This document shows positions 1-11,413 of a stretch of 64,000 nt of DNA, piece by piece (position 1 is the first letter of the stretch; each line of letters begins with the position of its first letter). The stretch lies in NCBI GenBank assembly GCA_963555705.1, contig OY743180.1:30784129-30848128 (forward strand), written 5' to 3'. The notes beneath the pieces were generated by a model that was not told where the DNA came from, searched no databases, and worked only from the letters and a program-made list of their open reading frames with translations. The position numbers and the translations under genes were made by a program. This stretch comes from Ligustrum vulgare (Eukaryota > Streptophyta > Magnoliopsida > Lamiales > Oleaceae).

Positions 1-174
1 TGAAAAAATCAAACTGTACCTCCTGGATCAAACGAAAAATTGTTGACTCCTTGACATGCATTCAATAAATGATGCTCCTCCAATTTCTAGACAAGAAAGT
101 ATTGCAATACGAGGGCAATTGACCAAGGTTGATGTAAATCAAACTTCCACGCACAATAAACCTGAAAGAAAGAT

Positions 175-1164
175 TTAAAAAATGAGGAGGGAAATGTTAG
201 CGTCTTCATGCACAAGGTATGGATCCTTGTACTCATGATAGAAAACCTCTACAACTTTTTTTCCCACCACGAGGCCCTTCTCGTCGCCTCCAAAAGTCAA
301 TATACTTTCTTGCTCATTCTCTTCTTTTTTCTCAACCACTTCTTCTAATTTTTCACATTCAACCATCTCTTCAATATTTTTATTGACAATTTCAACATTC
401 AAATGTTGAACTTCTACCCCAACTTCCAATTCATTCCTATCATTGTCAACAATGTTATTTTCAATCTCCTCTTCCACAATTTTATTATCTACTTCAAGAC
501 TCGGAGTTTGATTAACTACTTCAATTTCTTTTTTCGCACACTCAACCTCCACTTCTAAATTTATGGGCTCAATCACATCTCCTAATTTCTCATGCTTTTG
601 CTCATGCACCACCTCATAAATAATTTTATCGACATGATTAGGCACCTCCTCTTCTAACTCCTTCCTCAAGTCTCCCTCCTTCTTTTCAACATTCATATCT
701 TGACACTCCAATTTTAAATCCCCTCCAATCTCATTTTCACCCTGTTGTAATTTAGCTTCAGCCTCCCTTTCACTCTCCCTCTTTCTTAACTTAGCTTCTT
801 TTCTAGCCTTCCGTTCATACATCATCATTTCCTCATAAATTTCCGTTCGACTCTTCAAAAGCGCCCTCGCATTAATCTCTTCATCCCAATCAACTCCAAT
901 CCCAATCCTAGGTTTATGGTTACGCCTATATTCCCTTTCACGCCGTTGAGCAAGTCCTGCACTATGCATATCTAATGAGTTCTTAACCTTCCCAAACTTC
1001 GCATCTAATCTCGCATCAAAATTCGCTTCCAATTTTGCAGCTAACTCCTCAAACCGTTTCTCCATCATGACAAGTAGAGAAGATTGATGGTTATCTTTCC
1101 TAGATGATGAATTTTCTTGAAGTTTGGACATTGTGGAATGGAATGGAATAATAGTTTGACTCAA
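175..1164 (-). CDS. Glu/Lys-rich coiled-coil ORF of element H, function unknown
   Basis: An uninterrupted 329-codon ORF; a second Met lies 11 codons in. The protein has a Ser/Asn-rich N terminus, a helical stretch around MEKRFEELAAKLEANF (about residues 34-49), a basic Arg-rich block with RREREYRRNHKPRIGIG (about residues 74-90), then a long Glu/Lys-rich segment with short repeats of the VEKKE / LEEVVE type that should form coiled coils. There is no CCHC knuckle, protease or RT motif. Its place just downstream of an LTR and PBS suggests a gag-like or element-specific protein, but I do not recognise the family. An open frame this long in otherwise decayed DNA suggests a recent or constrained ORF. 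A captured host gene is the main alternative. Confidence 0.5.
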   Translation of the reverse strand: MSQTIIPFHSTMSKLQENSSSRKDNHQSSLLVMMEKRFEELAAKLEANFDARLDAKFGKVKNSLDMHSAGLAQRREREYRRNHKPRIGIGVDWDEEINARALLKSRTEIYEEMMMYERKARKEAKLRKRESEREAEAKLQQGENEIGGDLKLECQDMNVEKKEGDLRKELEEEVPNHVDKIIYEVVHEQKHEKLGDVIEPINLEVEVECAKKEIEVVNQTPSLEVDNKIVEEEIENNIVDNDRNELEVGVEVQHLNVEIVNKNIEEMVECEKLEEVVEKKEENEQESILTFGGDEKGLVVGKKVVEVFYHEYKDPYLVHEDANISLLIF

Positions 1165-1565
1165 GGACTAATAATGAATTTTAATTTTGACTTGGAAGGC
1201 AAAGAATATCAATTAAGGAAATTCAAGAAAGTGGTTCTTGAATTTCGGAGTGACTTTTTTTTTTCAAATTATGATGAATTTTCGGAATTAATAAAAATAA
1301 AAAAAACATAAAAAAATAATTTTTTTTTAATAAAATCCGTAAATTCGACACGAACGCAACAAAACAAACAGGACAGGATTTGGATAAGAATCGAATAAAA
1401 TAAACAAGATTGAATTTTTTGATGGATTTTTGTAAGGATCAAATAACGAAAAAAAATGTTACTGACACGAAGAACATGATATGGATGATTTTGTGTAGAC
1501 TCTATGATAAAAATACAAAATAACACTGGGTAGAATAAGAAAATAAAACCTGAATCCAGAGTCCA

Positions 1566-1577
1566 GCTCTGATACCA
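1566..1577 (-). other. Primer-binding site, initiator Met-tRNA (element H)
   Basis: The minus strand reads TGGTATCAGAGC, the standard complement of the 3' end of plant initiator methionine tRNA used to prime reverse transcription in many plant LTR elements. Confidence 0.75.
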
Positions 1578-1579
1578 TA

Positions 1580-2070
1580 TGATGAGAACCCGGGAGGGGG
1601 TCCTCGTCGTAGCTCGCTGAATAACGCTTGGAAAGTTCCGAATCCAGGTTGGAACGGACGATAACAATGCAACCCCGACCTCACGACGCAAGAACCAGGG
1701 GTATATTAAACTCGAGACCCGTTACGATGCGGAGATAAGAACCACAAATGGGGAATGCCACAAGGAATGTCCAGATCCTTGATAAGTTCAATTGTTTGAA
1801 CGCCACAAGATTTGAATCTTAATAAGTTCGTTGTTTAAAGGGAAAATCCTCACCTTTAGAGAGAGTAAAAACACTCAATAATTTTATTTATCAAAAGTCT
1901 TCTATGTTTACATTGAATGGAAAATCATATAAATAGGCAAAATAAAACCTAATAGCTAACTGACTCTGAATAGAATTCTAATTAGGCTAAAATAGCTAAA
2001 ATAACTAAAATAACCAAAATTACCAAAATTGAAAAAAAGAATTAAAAATCAATAAAGGAAATACAAATCA
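1580..2070 (-). repeat. Proposed 5' LTR of element H
   Basis: On the minus strand it begins TGATTTG and ends CTCATCA, two bases before the iMet PBS. A TATTTATA box lies near 1930 and falls upstream of the leader in this orientation. There is no second LTR in the window to confirm the ends. About 490 bp is short but normal for Copia and TRIM/LARD-type elements. Confidence 0.5.
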
Positions 2071-2087
2071 ACTGAAATACTAAGCCC

Positions 2088-2938
2088 CTATTCTCTTTAC
2101 TGTTTTGAGGTCGTTTTCTGTTTTTATTTTCGAAAACGTTAAAAACGCGTTCTCTTTACCATTTTCGAAAACGCATTTTGGAAAACAAAAAAAAAAATTG
2201 TACACAAAACGGAAAACGCCTGAAACATCGTTTTGGGCGTTTTGTGTGTATTTCGACAAAAAATGTCCAAAACGCCGAAAACGCGTTTTGGAATTTTTTT
2301 TTTTTTTTAATAGAATTATCTTAACTTAGAACTAAGCTTAATATAAAGTTTTTATTTTTATTATTTTTTTTAGAATTATCCTAACTTGGAACTAAGCCTA
2401 AATAAAGAATTTTTTTTTTTTTTTTGAGAATTATCCTAACTTGAAACTTAGTTTAAATAAAGTTTTATTGAATTCAATATCAACATTACAAAAAAAAATT
2501 AAATGAGAATTCTTGTTGTTATATTTCAAAAAATGCAATGATAAATGGACTCTGGTGGTTTTGAAAGAACTTGCATTTTCTGGATTTTAATAGAAGTAGA
2601 ACTTTCTCAAGTCCCGAACCTGACCAAACTGTGTTAATATAGACTCTTAATACTCACATTAGTGTGTTGCATGTAACCATATTTTTAGTGTATTGTGAAA
2701 GGAAATTTGAGTTGGAGTTAATAGTATTCTGCAAGCAAATTAATTAAAAATAGTTTAAATAGTGTTTTGCAAAATTTCAAACAGAACGTTTTTTCCAGCT
2801 TTTCATTTTCAAAAACAGTTTTCAGAAATGACAAACCAAACGCGTTTTCAGCAAATTTGAAAACAAAAATGAAAACACAAAATAAAAAACATTTTAAAAA
2901 ATGAAAATACAAAATAAAATACAAACAGAACGCCACCT
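2088..2938. mobile_element. Non-autonomous DNA transposon, copy 1
   Basis: About 850 bp that recurs in inverted orientation at about 58161-59078, with unrelated flanks at both sites. The ends form a loose inverted repeat (TTCTCTTTACTGTTTTGAGG at one end, GGCGTTCTGTTTGTATTTT at the other). Inside are TTTTCGAAAACG palindromes and three degenerate tandem copies of an AATTATCCTAACTT-containing unit (about 2307-2462). There is no transposase ORF. Exact ends and target duplication could not be fixed, so the superfamily is open. Confidence 0.6.
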
Positions 2939-2954
2939 AAAAATCCCGAAAATC

Positions 2955-3172
2955 TGATTCGCGCCGCTTACAGCCGTAATAGTCGGAAGTCCTTCTCGGA
3001 TCAAAATGTTTCAATATTAGTTACGGCCGTGAAGATTGATGTTACGGCCGTGAAATTCCATGGATTAGTTTCGGCCGTGAGAACCCAAGTTACGACCGTA
3101 AACACAGTTTTGCCCAAATTGTGCATTGATAATGTTACAACCGTAATTATGGAAGTTACGGCCGTAAAAGCC
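2955..3172. repeat. Cluster of TTACGGCCGTAA-type palindromes
   Basis: About eight exact or one-to-two-base variants of TTACGGCCGT(AA), spaced 20-40 bases, in AT-rich DNA. The same word is clustered in element B's LTRs and internal 3' region. This block is probably a leftover of a related Athila-type LTR or UTR, but no element ends could be assigned. Confidence 0.6.
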
Positions 3173-4148
3173 TTCTGCCTTGATTTCTGATCATTTGACG
3201 TGAATTGAATCTTGACTCGAGCCCAACATGAAACTTGTTCATTTTCCTATGTAGAATATTGTTGAATTGCCCGTATCCTGATTTCTCATTTTTGACGCCT
3301 TTTCCGGATCACATCAAGCGCCTTTTTTTTTTTTGGATATAGGATAAGGAAATAAAAGAAGTGAGTAGAAATTGAGGACTTCCAAAATATAAGCGAGGAT
3401 AATAATTTTCACTTTTAATCACACTTCAAGCTTGCTTTCTTCTTCACATCCTTTACTTTCTTTTCAATATGTCTCCCTTTTTTTTTAAAAAATCTGAAAT
3501 CCTCTCAAATAATTCTTCAACATTCTCCTCTAATCTCAACGACTGTCAAATACTTTCTGACTCCAATTTTCTTTCTTTTCATGCACTGAACGTTTGTTTC
3601 TCAAACATGGAGCAAAAATAATCATCCTCACTTATACTTGAAAGTAGAAGCAAGGTTATGCATTTATGGAAGCAATGTCTGGATGCAGTGTCATCTTTAA
3701 TGTGAAATAGATGAAAGGGATTTGTGCCTATGAAGGAATTTGTGGATATGAAGGGATTTGTGATGGGAAGAGAAGATGATAAGGTTAGCTTCAAGGATCA
3801 AATTTTCATTTGACATTGACCTTCATCGTTTCTTAAGTATAAACCACCAACAATCCACAACCCGTGTAATGGTGCCCAATGGAAGTCGCAATATCAAACA
3901 AGGGCAATATAAGAAAACCACCAATCACTCAACTCTCATGATGAACAAATAAAATTACTTAAACTTGGGAGAGCTCTAGTTGTATATGTTGACTATCCAT
4001 CTTACCACAAGGCTTAAATTCGTGCATAAAAAAAATTTAGGAGGGAGGTCTTTACAGAATAATAAAGATATAATTCAAGACTCAAGATGTACTCAATTTT
4101 CATGCTCAACTATCACAAAAATTAATGCAAAACAAGTACATTTGAGTT
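3173..4148. other. Non-coding remnant between element A and the palindrome cluster
   Basis: AT-rich with homopolymer runs and no supportable gene. In element A's orientation it follows the polypurine tract, so it should hold the 3' LTR, yet nothing here matches the 5' LTR at 9741-11413. The 3' end of A appears lost or replaced. Confidence 0.4.
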
Positions 4149-4162
4149 ACTCTCCCCCCAAC
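4149..4162 (-). other. Polypurine tract of element A
   Basis: The minus strand reads TTGGGGGGAGAG, preceded by GAGGATAATGTC, the usual Athila arrangement after pol. It primes plus-strand DNA synthesis. Confidence 0.65.
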
Positions 4163-4400
4163 TAAAATCTGACATTATCCTCAATGACTCAAAGAGAAGA
4201 AAAATGAAAAGTGATTAATAGACACGACTTCAAAATTAAATCAAGATAAAGGAGAAGAGTGTACCTGAGAGGAGGCCTATGCATATGAGCAATTATTGAA
4301 GAATGAAAAACAAAAAAAAAACGAAGAAAAGAATAAAATCTGCAAAAAAAAAAAATAAAACAAAATATATAAATAATAATAAAAGTTAGTTCCAAGAAAA

Positions 4401-4973
4401 TCAGCCCCTGGAATAAGGTTCCAGCAGAGGTAGTTCATTAAAATCAGCAAGAAAATTATCCAAAAATGGTTTCAGATGTTGTCCATTAACTTTAAAAACA
4501 GTACCAGTTTTTGGATCCAGGATTTCAACTGCTCCATAAGGGTAAACAGTTTGCACAATGTAAGGACCAATCCATTTAGTTCTCAACTTACCAGGAAACA
4601 AATGAATCTTAGAATCATATAGCAATACTTTCTGAGAAGGAAAAAATGCTTTTCTAAAAATTTTCTTATCATGAAAAACTTTTATTTTCTCTTTTGAAAT
4701 TTTTGCATTCTCATATGCTTCCAAACACAATTCATCTAACTCATTCAATTTTAGTTTCCTAAATTCACCGGCTTGATCTAAATCAAAGTTGAGTGTTTTG
4801 ATTGCCCAATAAGCTTTATTTTCAATTTCAACTGGAAAATGACAAGGTTTTCCAAATACAATTCTATAAGGAAACATTCCAAGAACAGTTTTAAAAGCAG
4901 TCCTATAGGCCCATAAAACATCATCCAATTTTATAGCCCAATCTTTTCTATTTGGATTCGCTGTTTTTGTCAA
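4401..4973 (-). pseudogene. Element A integrase, C-terminal part
   Basis: A 190-codon open segment covering the end of the integrase catalytic region and the C-terminal DNA-binding part. Recognisable blocks are [33 protein letters not shown], and the late [13 protein letters not shown] and VNGQHLKPF. These are typical of Athila-lineage integrases. The segment is separated from the core fragment upstream by stops, so it cannot be made as part of a full polyprotein. Confidence 0.8.
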
Positions 4974-5116
4974 AATACCTTTAATTTCTCGGTTGGCTAG
5001 TTCAGTTTGACCATTAGTTTAAGGGTGATAGGGAGTGGAAATCTTATGCCTAATGCCATATTTCTTTAACAAGGTTTCAAAAGGTTTATTACAAAAATGT
5101 GTTCCTCCATCGCTAA

Positions 5117-5897
5117 TTATGGCCTTAGGCATACCAAACCTAGAAAAATATGTTCTTTCAAAAATTTGATCACAACTTTATGGTCATTTGTCCTACATGG
5201 AATAGCCTCTACCCATTTTGATACATAATCGACAGCAACCAATATATAAAGATATCCAAAAGAAGGGGGAAAAGGCCCATAAAATCTAATCCCCAACAAT
5301 CAAAAATTTCAAGAACAAGGATTGGAACGAATGACATCATATTCCTATGGCTGAGACTACCAAGTTTCTGACATGCTTCACAATTTTTACAAAAAGTATG
5401 AGCATCCTTAAATAAGCTAGGCTAATAAAACCACATTAAAGTACCTTAGCAGCTGTTTTCTGTGAAGAGAAATGGCCTCCGCAAGCATGAGAATGACAGA
5501 AAGTAAGAATTTGTTGTACCTCATCATCAGGAACACATCTTCGGATAATTTGATCAACACAATATTTGAATAAGTATGGAACATCATAGAAGAAGTTCCT
5601 TGTAATAGCTTTCATCCTAATTTTGTCTTGGACACTCCAATTTGAGGGCATATGACCTGTAACCAGATAATTAACCAAGTCAGCAAACCAAGGAATAATA
5701 TTCAAGCAAAATAACTGTTCATCCGGAAATGAATCATTCAAAGGGTAAAAAACTTTTGAATTCTCAGAATTTAATCTGGATAAGTGATTAGCAACAACAT
5801 TTTCCACCCCTTTTTTATCCTTAATTGTAATGTCAAATTCCTGCAATAACAAAATCCATCGAATGAGTCTAGGTTTAACATCTTTCTTTGTGAACAA
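5117..5897 (-). pseudogene. Element A RNase H end, integrase zinc finger and core, broken
   Basis: The segment at 5436-5897 carries the RNase H tail ([21 protein letters not shown]) and the His pair of the integrase HHCC finger ([11 protein letters not shown]); the Cys pair lies beyond a stop. The segment at 5117-5299 carries the core block [20 protein letters not shown]. The frame shifts next to the first catalytic aspartate: the Asp is readable only in the neighbouring frame (about 5270-5280). At least two frame changes and several stops separate the pieces, so no working integrase is encoded. Confidence 0.8.
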
Positions 5898-5900
5898 ATA

Positions 5901-7327
5901 TTAAAGAGTAGAGTGATTAGTAAAGATGGTAACAGGGGTCCCAATAAGATAAGTTCGAAACTTTTCTAGTGCTAAAACAATAGCTAGCAGCACTTTTTCC
6001 GTAGTTGTGTAATTCAATTGAGCTTGATTCAAAGTTCTGCTAGCATAATAGATTACATAAGGTTCCTTACCTTTCCTCTGGCCAAGCACTGCCCCTACAG
6101 CTATATCACTTGCATCACACATTAATTCAAAAGGTAGAGACCAATCAGGTGATCTAACTATGGGTACAGTGGTGAGTGCCTTTTTTAAATGTTCAAAAGC
6201 TGTAGTGCATTCATTAGTCCAAGCAAATTTTGTATCATGCATCAAAAGTGTAGTCAAAGGTTTTGCTGTGACACTAAAATCTTTTATGAACCTCCTATAA
6301 AAACCTGCATGGCCTAAAAATGATCGAACGTCTTTTACAGTTAAAGGAATAGGCAACCTAGAAATTGAATCTACTTTTGCCTTATCTAATTCCATGCCTT
6401 TAGCAGAAATTATATGACCTAAAACAATTCCTCTTGTAACCATGAAATGACATTTCTCCCAATTAAGGAGAGTTTCTTATCTTCACACCTGCATAAAACA
6501 ACTTTCAAATTTGTTAGGCAATCATCAAATGAATCACCATACACAGAGAAATCATCCATAAATACTTCCAAAATTTTTTCTATCATGTCACTGAATATGC
6601 TAAGCATGCATCTTTGAAAGGTTGCTGGGGCATTACAAAGACCAAAAGACATTCTTTTAAAAGCAAACGTCCCAAAAGGGCAAGTAAAAGTAGTTTTTTC
6701 TTGGTCTTCTAATGCTATTTCAATTTGATGATAGCCTGAAAAACCATCCAAGAAACAATAGAATGAATGTCCAGCAACTCTTTCTAGCACTTGATCTAAA
6801 AATGGTAAAGGAAAGTGGTCTTTTCTAGTCATGGAATTCAATTTCCTATAATCTATGCACATTCTCCAACTAGTGGGTACCCTTTTAGTTATCATTTCCC
6901 CATGTTCATTTTCAACAACGGTAACCCCAGTTTTCTTAGGAACTAATTGAGTAGGGCTTACCCACTTGCTGTCTGCAATAGGATAAATGATACTTGCATC
7001 AAGTAATTTTAAAACTTCATTTTTTACCACTTCTTTCATATTAGGATTTAGCCTTCTTTGAGATTCCCTTGAGGGATTCGCATTCTCTTCTAGGAAAATT
7101 CTATGAGTGCACACTAAAGGACTAATTCCCTTAATATCTGCTATAGTCCAACCTATTGCAGATCTATGATCATTCAACACTTTCAACAACATATTTTCCT
7201 GATCACAAGTAAGAGTAGAAGAGATTACCACAGGGTATGATTCATTAGGTCCCAAGAATGTATACTTTAGTTCCGATGGAAGAGGTTTAAGCTCCAGAGT
7301 TGGCATCTTCTCTGCTGATGTTTGCAT
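5901..7327 (-). pseudogene. Element A reverse transcriptase and RNase H, frameshifted
   Basis: The first open part (7327-6419) contains the Gypsy RT blocks in order: SWRMCIDYRKLNSMT, FLDGFSGYHQI, TFTCPFGTFAFKRMSFGL and the catalytic FMDDFSVYGDSFDD. The frame then changes at about 6455-6480 and continues as 6443-5901 with the connection and RNase H blocks (VRSFLGHAGFYRRFI, CDASDIAVGAVLGQRKG, YYASRTLNQAQ, TTEKVLLAIVLALEKFR). A stop follows TNHSTL. All RT catalytic residues are present, but the frameshift before RNase H and the later stop inactivate it. Confidence 0.85.
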
Positions 7328-7363
7328 GGGTGTCTGACTAACATTTAGAGGCTCAATGTTTGG

Positions 7364-8029
7364 CTACCAAGCTCTTACAGTTGCTATTGTTATACTTTTT
7401 GAAGGGTCTTGAATGTTGTCCAATTCAAGATTCTGCTCAAGTTGCTCATCAGGATCTTCTAACTCAATTAGCAGCTCTTCCAGCATATTAACTTCCCGCA
7501 CTTCATCAAAATCTTTTGGTTGCCTACAGGCATTGAAAATGTTAAGTTCAAAAGACATATTGCCAAAAGTCAACTTTAAAATACCACTCCTACAATTTAT
7601 CAAAGTATTTGAAGTTACAAGAAATGGTCTACCAAGAATAACAGGGATTTGAGGAGAAGTTTTAGGTGTACTTTGAACATTAATAACAACAAAATCAACT
7701 GGATAGTATAATTTATCAACTTGAACCAAAACATCCTCAATTATCCCTCTAGGCATCTTAACAGATCTATCTGCTAATTGTAAAATCATGGGGGTAGGTT
7801 TAAGTTCACCTAGACCAAGTTGTGTATACACACTAAAGGGCAAAAGATTTACATTTGAACCTAAATCTAGCAAGGCATGACCAATACGAGTGGTTCCTAT
7901 CATACAAGCAATGGTTGGAGAACCAGGATCTTTAAATTTTTTAGGAGTTTGGAATTGTATGATAGAACTCACTTGTTCAGTTAAAAAGACTTTGTTCTTA
8001 ACAGCTAGCTTTCTTTTCACTGTACACAA
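7364..8029 (-). pseudogene. Element A aspartic protease region
   Basis: An open segment with the pepsin-like retroviral protease active site in the Athila form DLGSNVNLLP, followed by LQLADRSVKMPRGIIEDVLVQV and the second block ILGRPFLVTSNT. It would cut the gag-pol polyprotein. About 260 bases of interrupted frame separate it from gag, where the linker block QVPAYAKFLKDLC is still readable. Confidence 0.75.
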
Positions 8030-8292
8030 ATCCTTAAGAAATTTAGCATAAGCAGGGACTTGTTGGATTGCATCTAATAGAGGAATATTTACCGTAACTT
8101 GTTTAAAATCTCATGAATTTATGTTTGATTTTTGGTCTTATTACCAGGTTGTAATCTTTGAGGAAAAGGGGCAGGGGGTGCACCTACTATTGGCCTAGGT
8201 GGTTCCTGAACATCAGATAGAGATTTTAACACAGTATCATCAATAGGAGGTTCAACTTGCTTACCCACCAAGTTCTCTTTAGGTTCAGGAAC

Positions 8293-9537
8293 TTAGATTT
8301 GCTTACCACTTCTCAAGGTAGTTACTGCTTTCACATGTCTTAGATTGGACTCATCGACCCCATTGTATTGAGTTTGAGGATTAGGTATTGGTTGAGCTGG
8401 AAACTTACCTTTTTCTAGTGCACTTGCCTGAGTAGTCAGCTTTGTAAGCTGAGATCGGATGTCATTAATTGCATGAGAATTTTGATTGTTGATAGCAGCT
8501 TGACTTTGCATGAATTGTTGGATTTGGTCTTCCAGACTTCTCTTCTGCAGTGGCATATAAGGTGTTGGTTGTGAAGGTCCAGCATTGTTGCCAACATTAT
8601 TGCTTCCTCCTTGATCATTCCTCCAACCTGGATTAAAAGTGCTCGAATATGGATTAGAATAAGGTTTGGAAATCATATTAAGAGCAACAGATTGATCAAA
8701 ATACATCTCTTTTAGTTGGGGAAGTGCAGGACAATCAGAGGTTAAATGTTGTACATCTTCACAAATTGAACATTTTTCTAAAATAGTGGAAGAAGAATTG
8801 ACTTCATTCACTTTTTGAGTTTCCAAGTTTTCAAGTTTTCGAGTGATGACAGCCAATCGGGCATTTATGTCATCATTTGTTCTAAGTGAATGAATTCCAT
8901 TTGTAGATGCAATCTTTGGAAATTCAGTTTTTATTGGAACACCCCTATCAAACTCATCAATGTTATCCCAAGATTGGGCATTTTCAGCTAAATCATCAAA
9001 AAATGTAAAAACTTCATTTGGGTCTTTTGCAAAGAAATAACCATTACTCATGGTTTGCACAAATTGTCTCATTTTTGGTCTTAGCCCTTCATAAAAAAAA
9101 TTAGTTAACATCCATTGCTCATAACTATGATGGGGACAAGATAACAACAAATTTTTGAATCTTTCCCAACTAGTGTAAAAATTCTCATTATTCTTTTGGG
9201 AAAAATTCATAATTTGTCTTTGAATAGCGGTGGTTCTTTGTGGTGAAAAAAACTTTTTAATGAAATCTTTCCGCATATTTGCCCAATTTGTAATTGAACC
9301 AGTCCTTAAAGAGTTAGGCCATGACTTAGCTTTATCCTTTAGTGAAAAAGGGAAAAACTTTAGTCGAATGACTTCTTCAGTGCAATTTCTTTCAAGAAAA
9401 GTAAAACAAACCCCTTCAAATTCCTGGATGTGGTGATATGGACTCTCTGATGGCATCCCATGGAAGCATGGTAGATGATCAATCATTCCCGGTTTAAAGA
9501 TTAAGACTGTTGCATTTGGATTTGCATTATTTGCCAT
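8293..9537 (-). CDS. Element A Gag capsid/nucleocapsid protein
   Basis: A 414-codon open frame starting MANNANPN about 180 bases downstream of the PBS, the expected place. It has the retrotransposon gag core (IDHLPCFHGMPSESPYHHI, FPFSLKDKAKSWPNSL, NMRKDFIKKFFSP, FYTSWERFKNLLLSCPHH) and one CCHC knuckle, CSICEDVQHLTSDC, near residue 255. The C-terminal third is Gln/Asn-rich and ends LRSGKQI just before a stop. This is the best-preserved ORF of the element and could still make a particle protein. Confidence 0.8.
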   Translation of the reverse strand: MANNANPNATVLIFKPGMIDHLPCFHGMPSESPYHHIQEFEGVCFTFLERNCTEEVIRLKFFPFSLKDKAKSWPNSLRTGSITNWANMRKDFIKKFFSPQRTTAIQRQIMNFSQKNNENFYTSWERFKNLLLSCPHHSYEQWMLTNFFYEGLRPKMRQFVQTMSNGYFFAKDPNEVFTFFDDLAENAQSWDNIDEFDRGVPIKTEFPKIASTNGIHSLRTNDDINARLAVITRKLENLETQKVNEVNSSSTILEKCSICEDVQHLTSDCPALPQLKEMYFDQSVALNMISKPYSNPYSSTFNPGWRNDQGGSNNVGNNAGPSQPTPYMPLQKRSLEDQIQQFMQSQAAINNQNSHAINDIRSQLTKLTTQASALEKGKFPAQPIPNPQTQYNGVDESNLRHVKAVTTLRSGKQI

Positions 9538-9716
9538 TACTACCAGCTGATTTTCAAGAATTAAAAATTGGTTAGTGGGTTCCGATCTTACTAATCGCTT
9601 AGAATGATCTCAGAACCAAACGGACATAAACAAAGAACAATATCAAGAATAGTAGTAGAGAAAAAATAATAATAAAATAAAAAGAATTCAACAAAAATCA
9701 ATTAACACCAAAATAA

Positions 9717-9734
9717 TCCCCGACAACGGCGCCA
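9717..9734 (-). other. Primer-binding site, tRNA-Asp type (element A)
   Basis: The minus strand reads TGGCGCCGTTGTCGGGGA, the classic Athila primer-binding sequence. A six-base spacer separates it from the LTR end, the same spacing as in element B. Confidence 0.85.
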
Positions 9735-9740
9735 AAAACT

Positions 9741-11413
9741 TGACTCGATGTTAAATCTACCCTCCAAGTATAAAGGGGTCAAGTTATAGCCTAGCAATAA
9801 TCCAGGGTCATTCTTCCTAGGGATTTTATTGGTATAATAATATTTGCTAAATTCAAGTTTTAAATTATGATTTCAAGATTACTTAAATGATAAAAAGAGG
9901 ATATAATTAAATTGCAATGAAAGAGAAATTTGAGTGGAGTTATTCTTTCGCTATCAATTGGGCTTTTCAAATAAGATTAGAGTGATTTTTCTTGAGATCA
10001 ATAAGATTTAAACATATTAGTAAGAAAATTAATCAATTTATTCTACAGCATTCTGTCGAGCATGTTGTGTGCATATTTAATACATACCACATCAGCGACA
10101 TTAATCCAAGTAAAATAATCTGAAAATTTAAAACACTTTGTGAACCCTTATCAATAAAAAGAATTCATCTATAAATATTTAACATTCAACCATTAAAGCT
10201 AAGAATAACTCCTCTCAAATAAAATTTAGCCAAACATGATCGAATTAACCGAAATAAGATTCAAACAAACAATAACCATTACTAAAAATGAAATTCAAGT
10301 TGGGAAATAGAAAATTCAATAACTAAAATGTACCTAAAAATCAACTAATATCAATAATCTAAATTTATGAAAACTAGTAATTGAAACAATTCAAATTCTA
10401 AGCAAAAATATGAGTAGAAACTGGAACCAATCACTCGAAACCACCAATCGTAACTCTCCTCAATCTGCCGGAGGTTACTGCTGTGGAACGGCTGCTTGAG
10501 TGGTTACTGTGTTGGTTGGAGCAAAGTGTGAGAGTTGGGGAAGATGAATGCCGACTGGTAGTGGAAGTATGAGGGAGGTACGAGGATGATTCTGAGATGC
10601 TGTGTGGAAGGAGAGGTCTGTTGGTGTGATTGAGAGATGATGGCTGAGTTGTGAAGTTTGTGTTGAGGGATTGCTGTGTTTGACTGGGCGAGAGGGTTAA
10701 GGGGCTGGTTTCTGTGAGAGGAGGTGGAGTATGGGAGAAGAAGTCTGCCGAGTGTAAGTTGGTTGGCGTGAGAGAATGTTACTTGTGGCTGGTTGTCGTG
10801 TGAGGCAGAGGCCGAGTGAAGGAGCAAGCTTGTGAAGGCTGTGCGGCTGCTGGTGGTTTTCAGAGAAGGGATGCGGCTGGTTTGTTGATGGAGGTAGAGA
10901 ATGGTGAGGAGAAGATGAAGTATGGATGGTGTTTGGAGTTGAATATGTGAGAGAGATGGGCTGGTGTTGAGAGAAAGGATTGCGGCTGAAGGTTTGTTGT
11001 AGAGACAAAGACAGAGACAGAGAGGGGCTGTATATAAATCAATAAATAGGCTGGGGACCTTTTCTTTCTTTCTTTCTTTTTTTCAGCCCTGCGTGAGTGA
11101 TGAGGGCCCAAAGTAAAAAAAAAAATGGACATGGGCTGGGGAAATTAGGCCAGCAAACGTGTGTCATTCTTGATTTATTTAGTCGAATTAGGTTAGAGAA
11201 TTTTGAGAAGAAATTCAAATTCAATTTGAAATATTGTCCAATCTTTCCCTGCAATTAAATAAATGAAATTTTTAGCAATTAAAATTAATTTAGAGTTAAA
11301 GAATTAAAATTGAATCTTTTAAGTTTTACTCTAAATTACAAAATTTATATCCCAAAATTGTATTTTTTTCATTTATTTACTTATTTAAAATACGTAAAAT
11401 TGGACAATAATCA
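9741..11413 (-). repeat. 5' LTR of element A
   Basis: The inner end (TGACTCG in plus orientation) is fixed by PBS spacing. The outer end is proposed at 11413, where the matching ATAATCA terminus meets the broken hAT reading frame. A TATATA box near 11030 is followed, in minus orientation, by a CT-rich start region and a C-rich transcribed stretch that gives spurious His/Ser/Pro ORFs. The length of about 1.67 kb suits Athila. Confidence 0.6.

Larger units (their letters stand above)
1..2070 (-). mobile_element. Partial LTR retroelement H (5' LTR, PBS, Glu-rich ORF)
   Basis: Read on the minus strand, this has the order LTR (2070 to 1580), a two-base spacer, a primer-binding site complementary to initiator Met-tRNA (1577 to 1566), a leader, then one long ORF (1164 to 175). 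The window ends before any pol region or second LTR, so family and completeness cannot be judged. The ORF shows no gag zinc knuckle. This could be the 5' end of an ordinary element or a non-autonomous element carrying a single unusual ORF. The LTR ends are proposed from the TGAT/ATCA inverted termini and the PBS position, not from a second copy. Confidence 0.55.
4149..11413 (-). mobile_element. Athila-type Ty3/Gypsy element A, degraded, 3' LTR missing
   Basis: Read on the minus strand: LTR (11413-9741), a PBS matching the tRNA-Asp type used by Athila elements, gag, protease, RT, RNase H, integrase and a polypurine tract (4162-4149). The order is canonical Ty3/Gypsy. Lineage assignment rests on the PBS, the gag style (FPFSLKDKAKSW, NFFYEGL) and the RT catalytic box FMDDFSVYG. 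Pol is broken by stops and frameshifts, so the copy is dead. Its high-coordinate end interrupts a hAT transposase fossil. No target duplication is recoverable because the other end is missing. Confidence 0.85.

Noticed and set aside
1117..1311. Plus-strand 64-codon ORF
   Set aside because: Overlaps the start of the Glu-rich ORF and the element leader; low complexity and no support.
10504..11254. Ser/His/Pro-rich minus-strand ORFs
   Set aside because: They lie in the C-rich transcribed part of element A's LTR, have compositional bias and no conserved domain.
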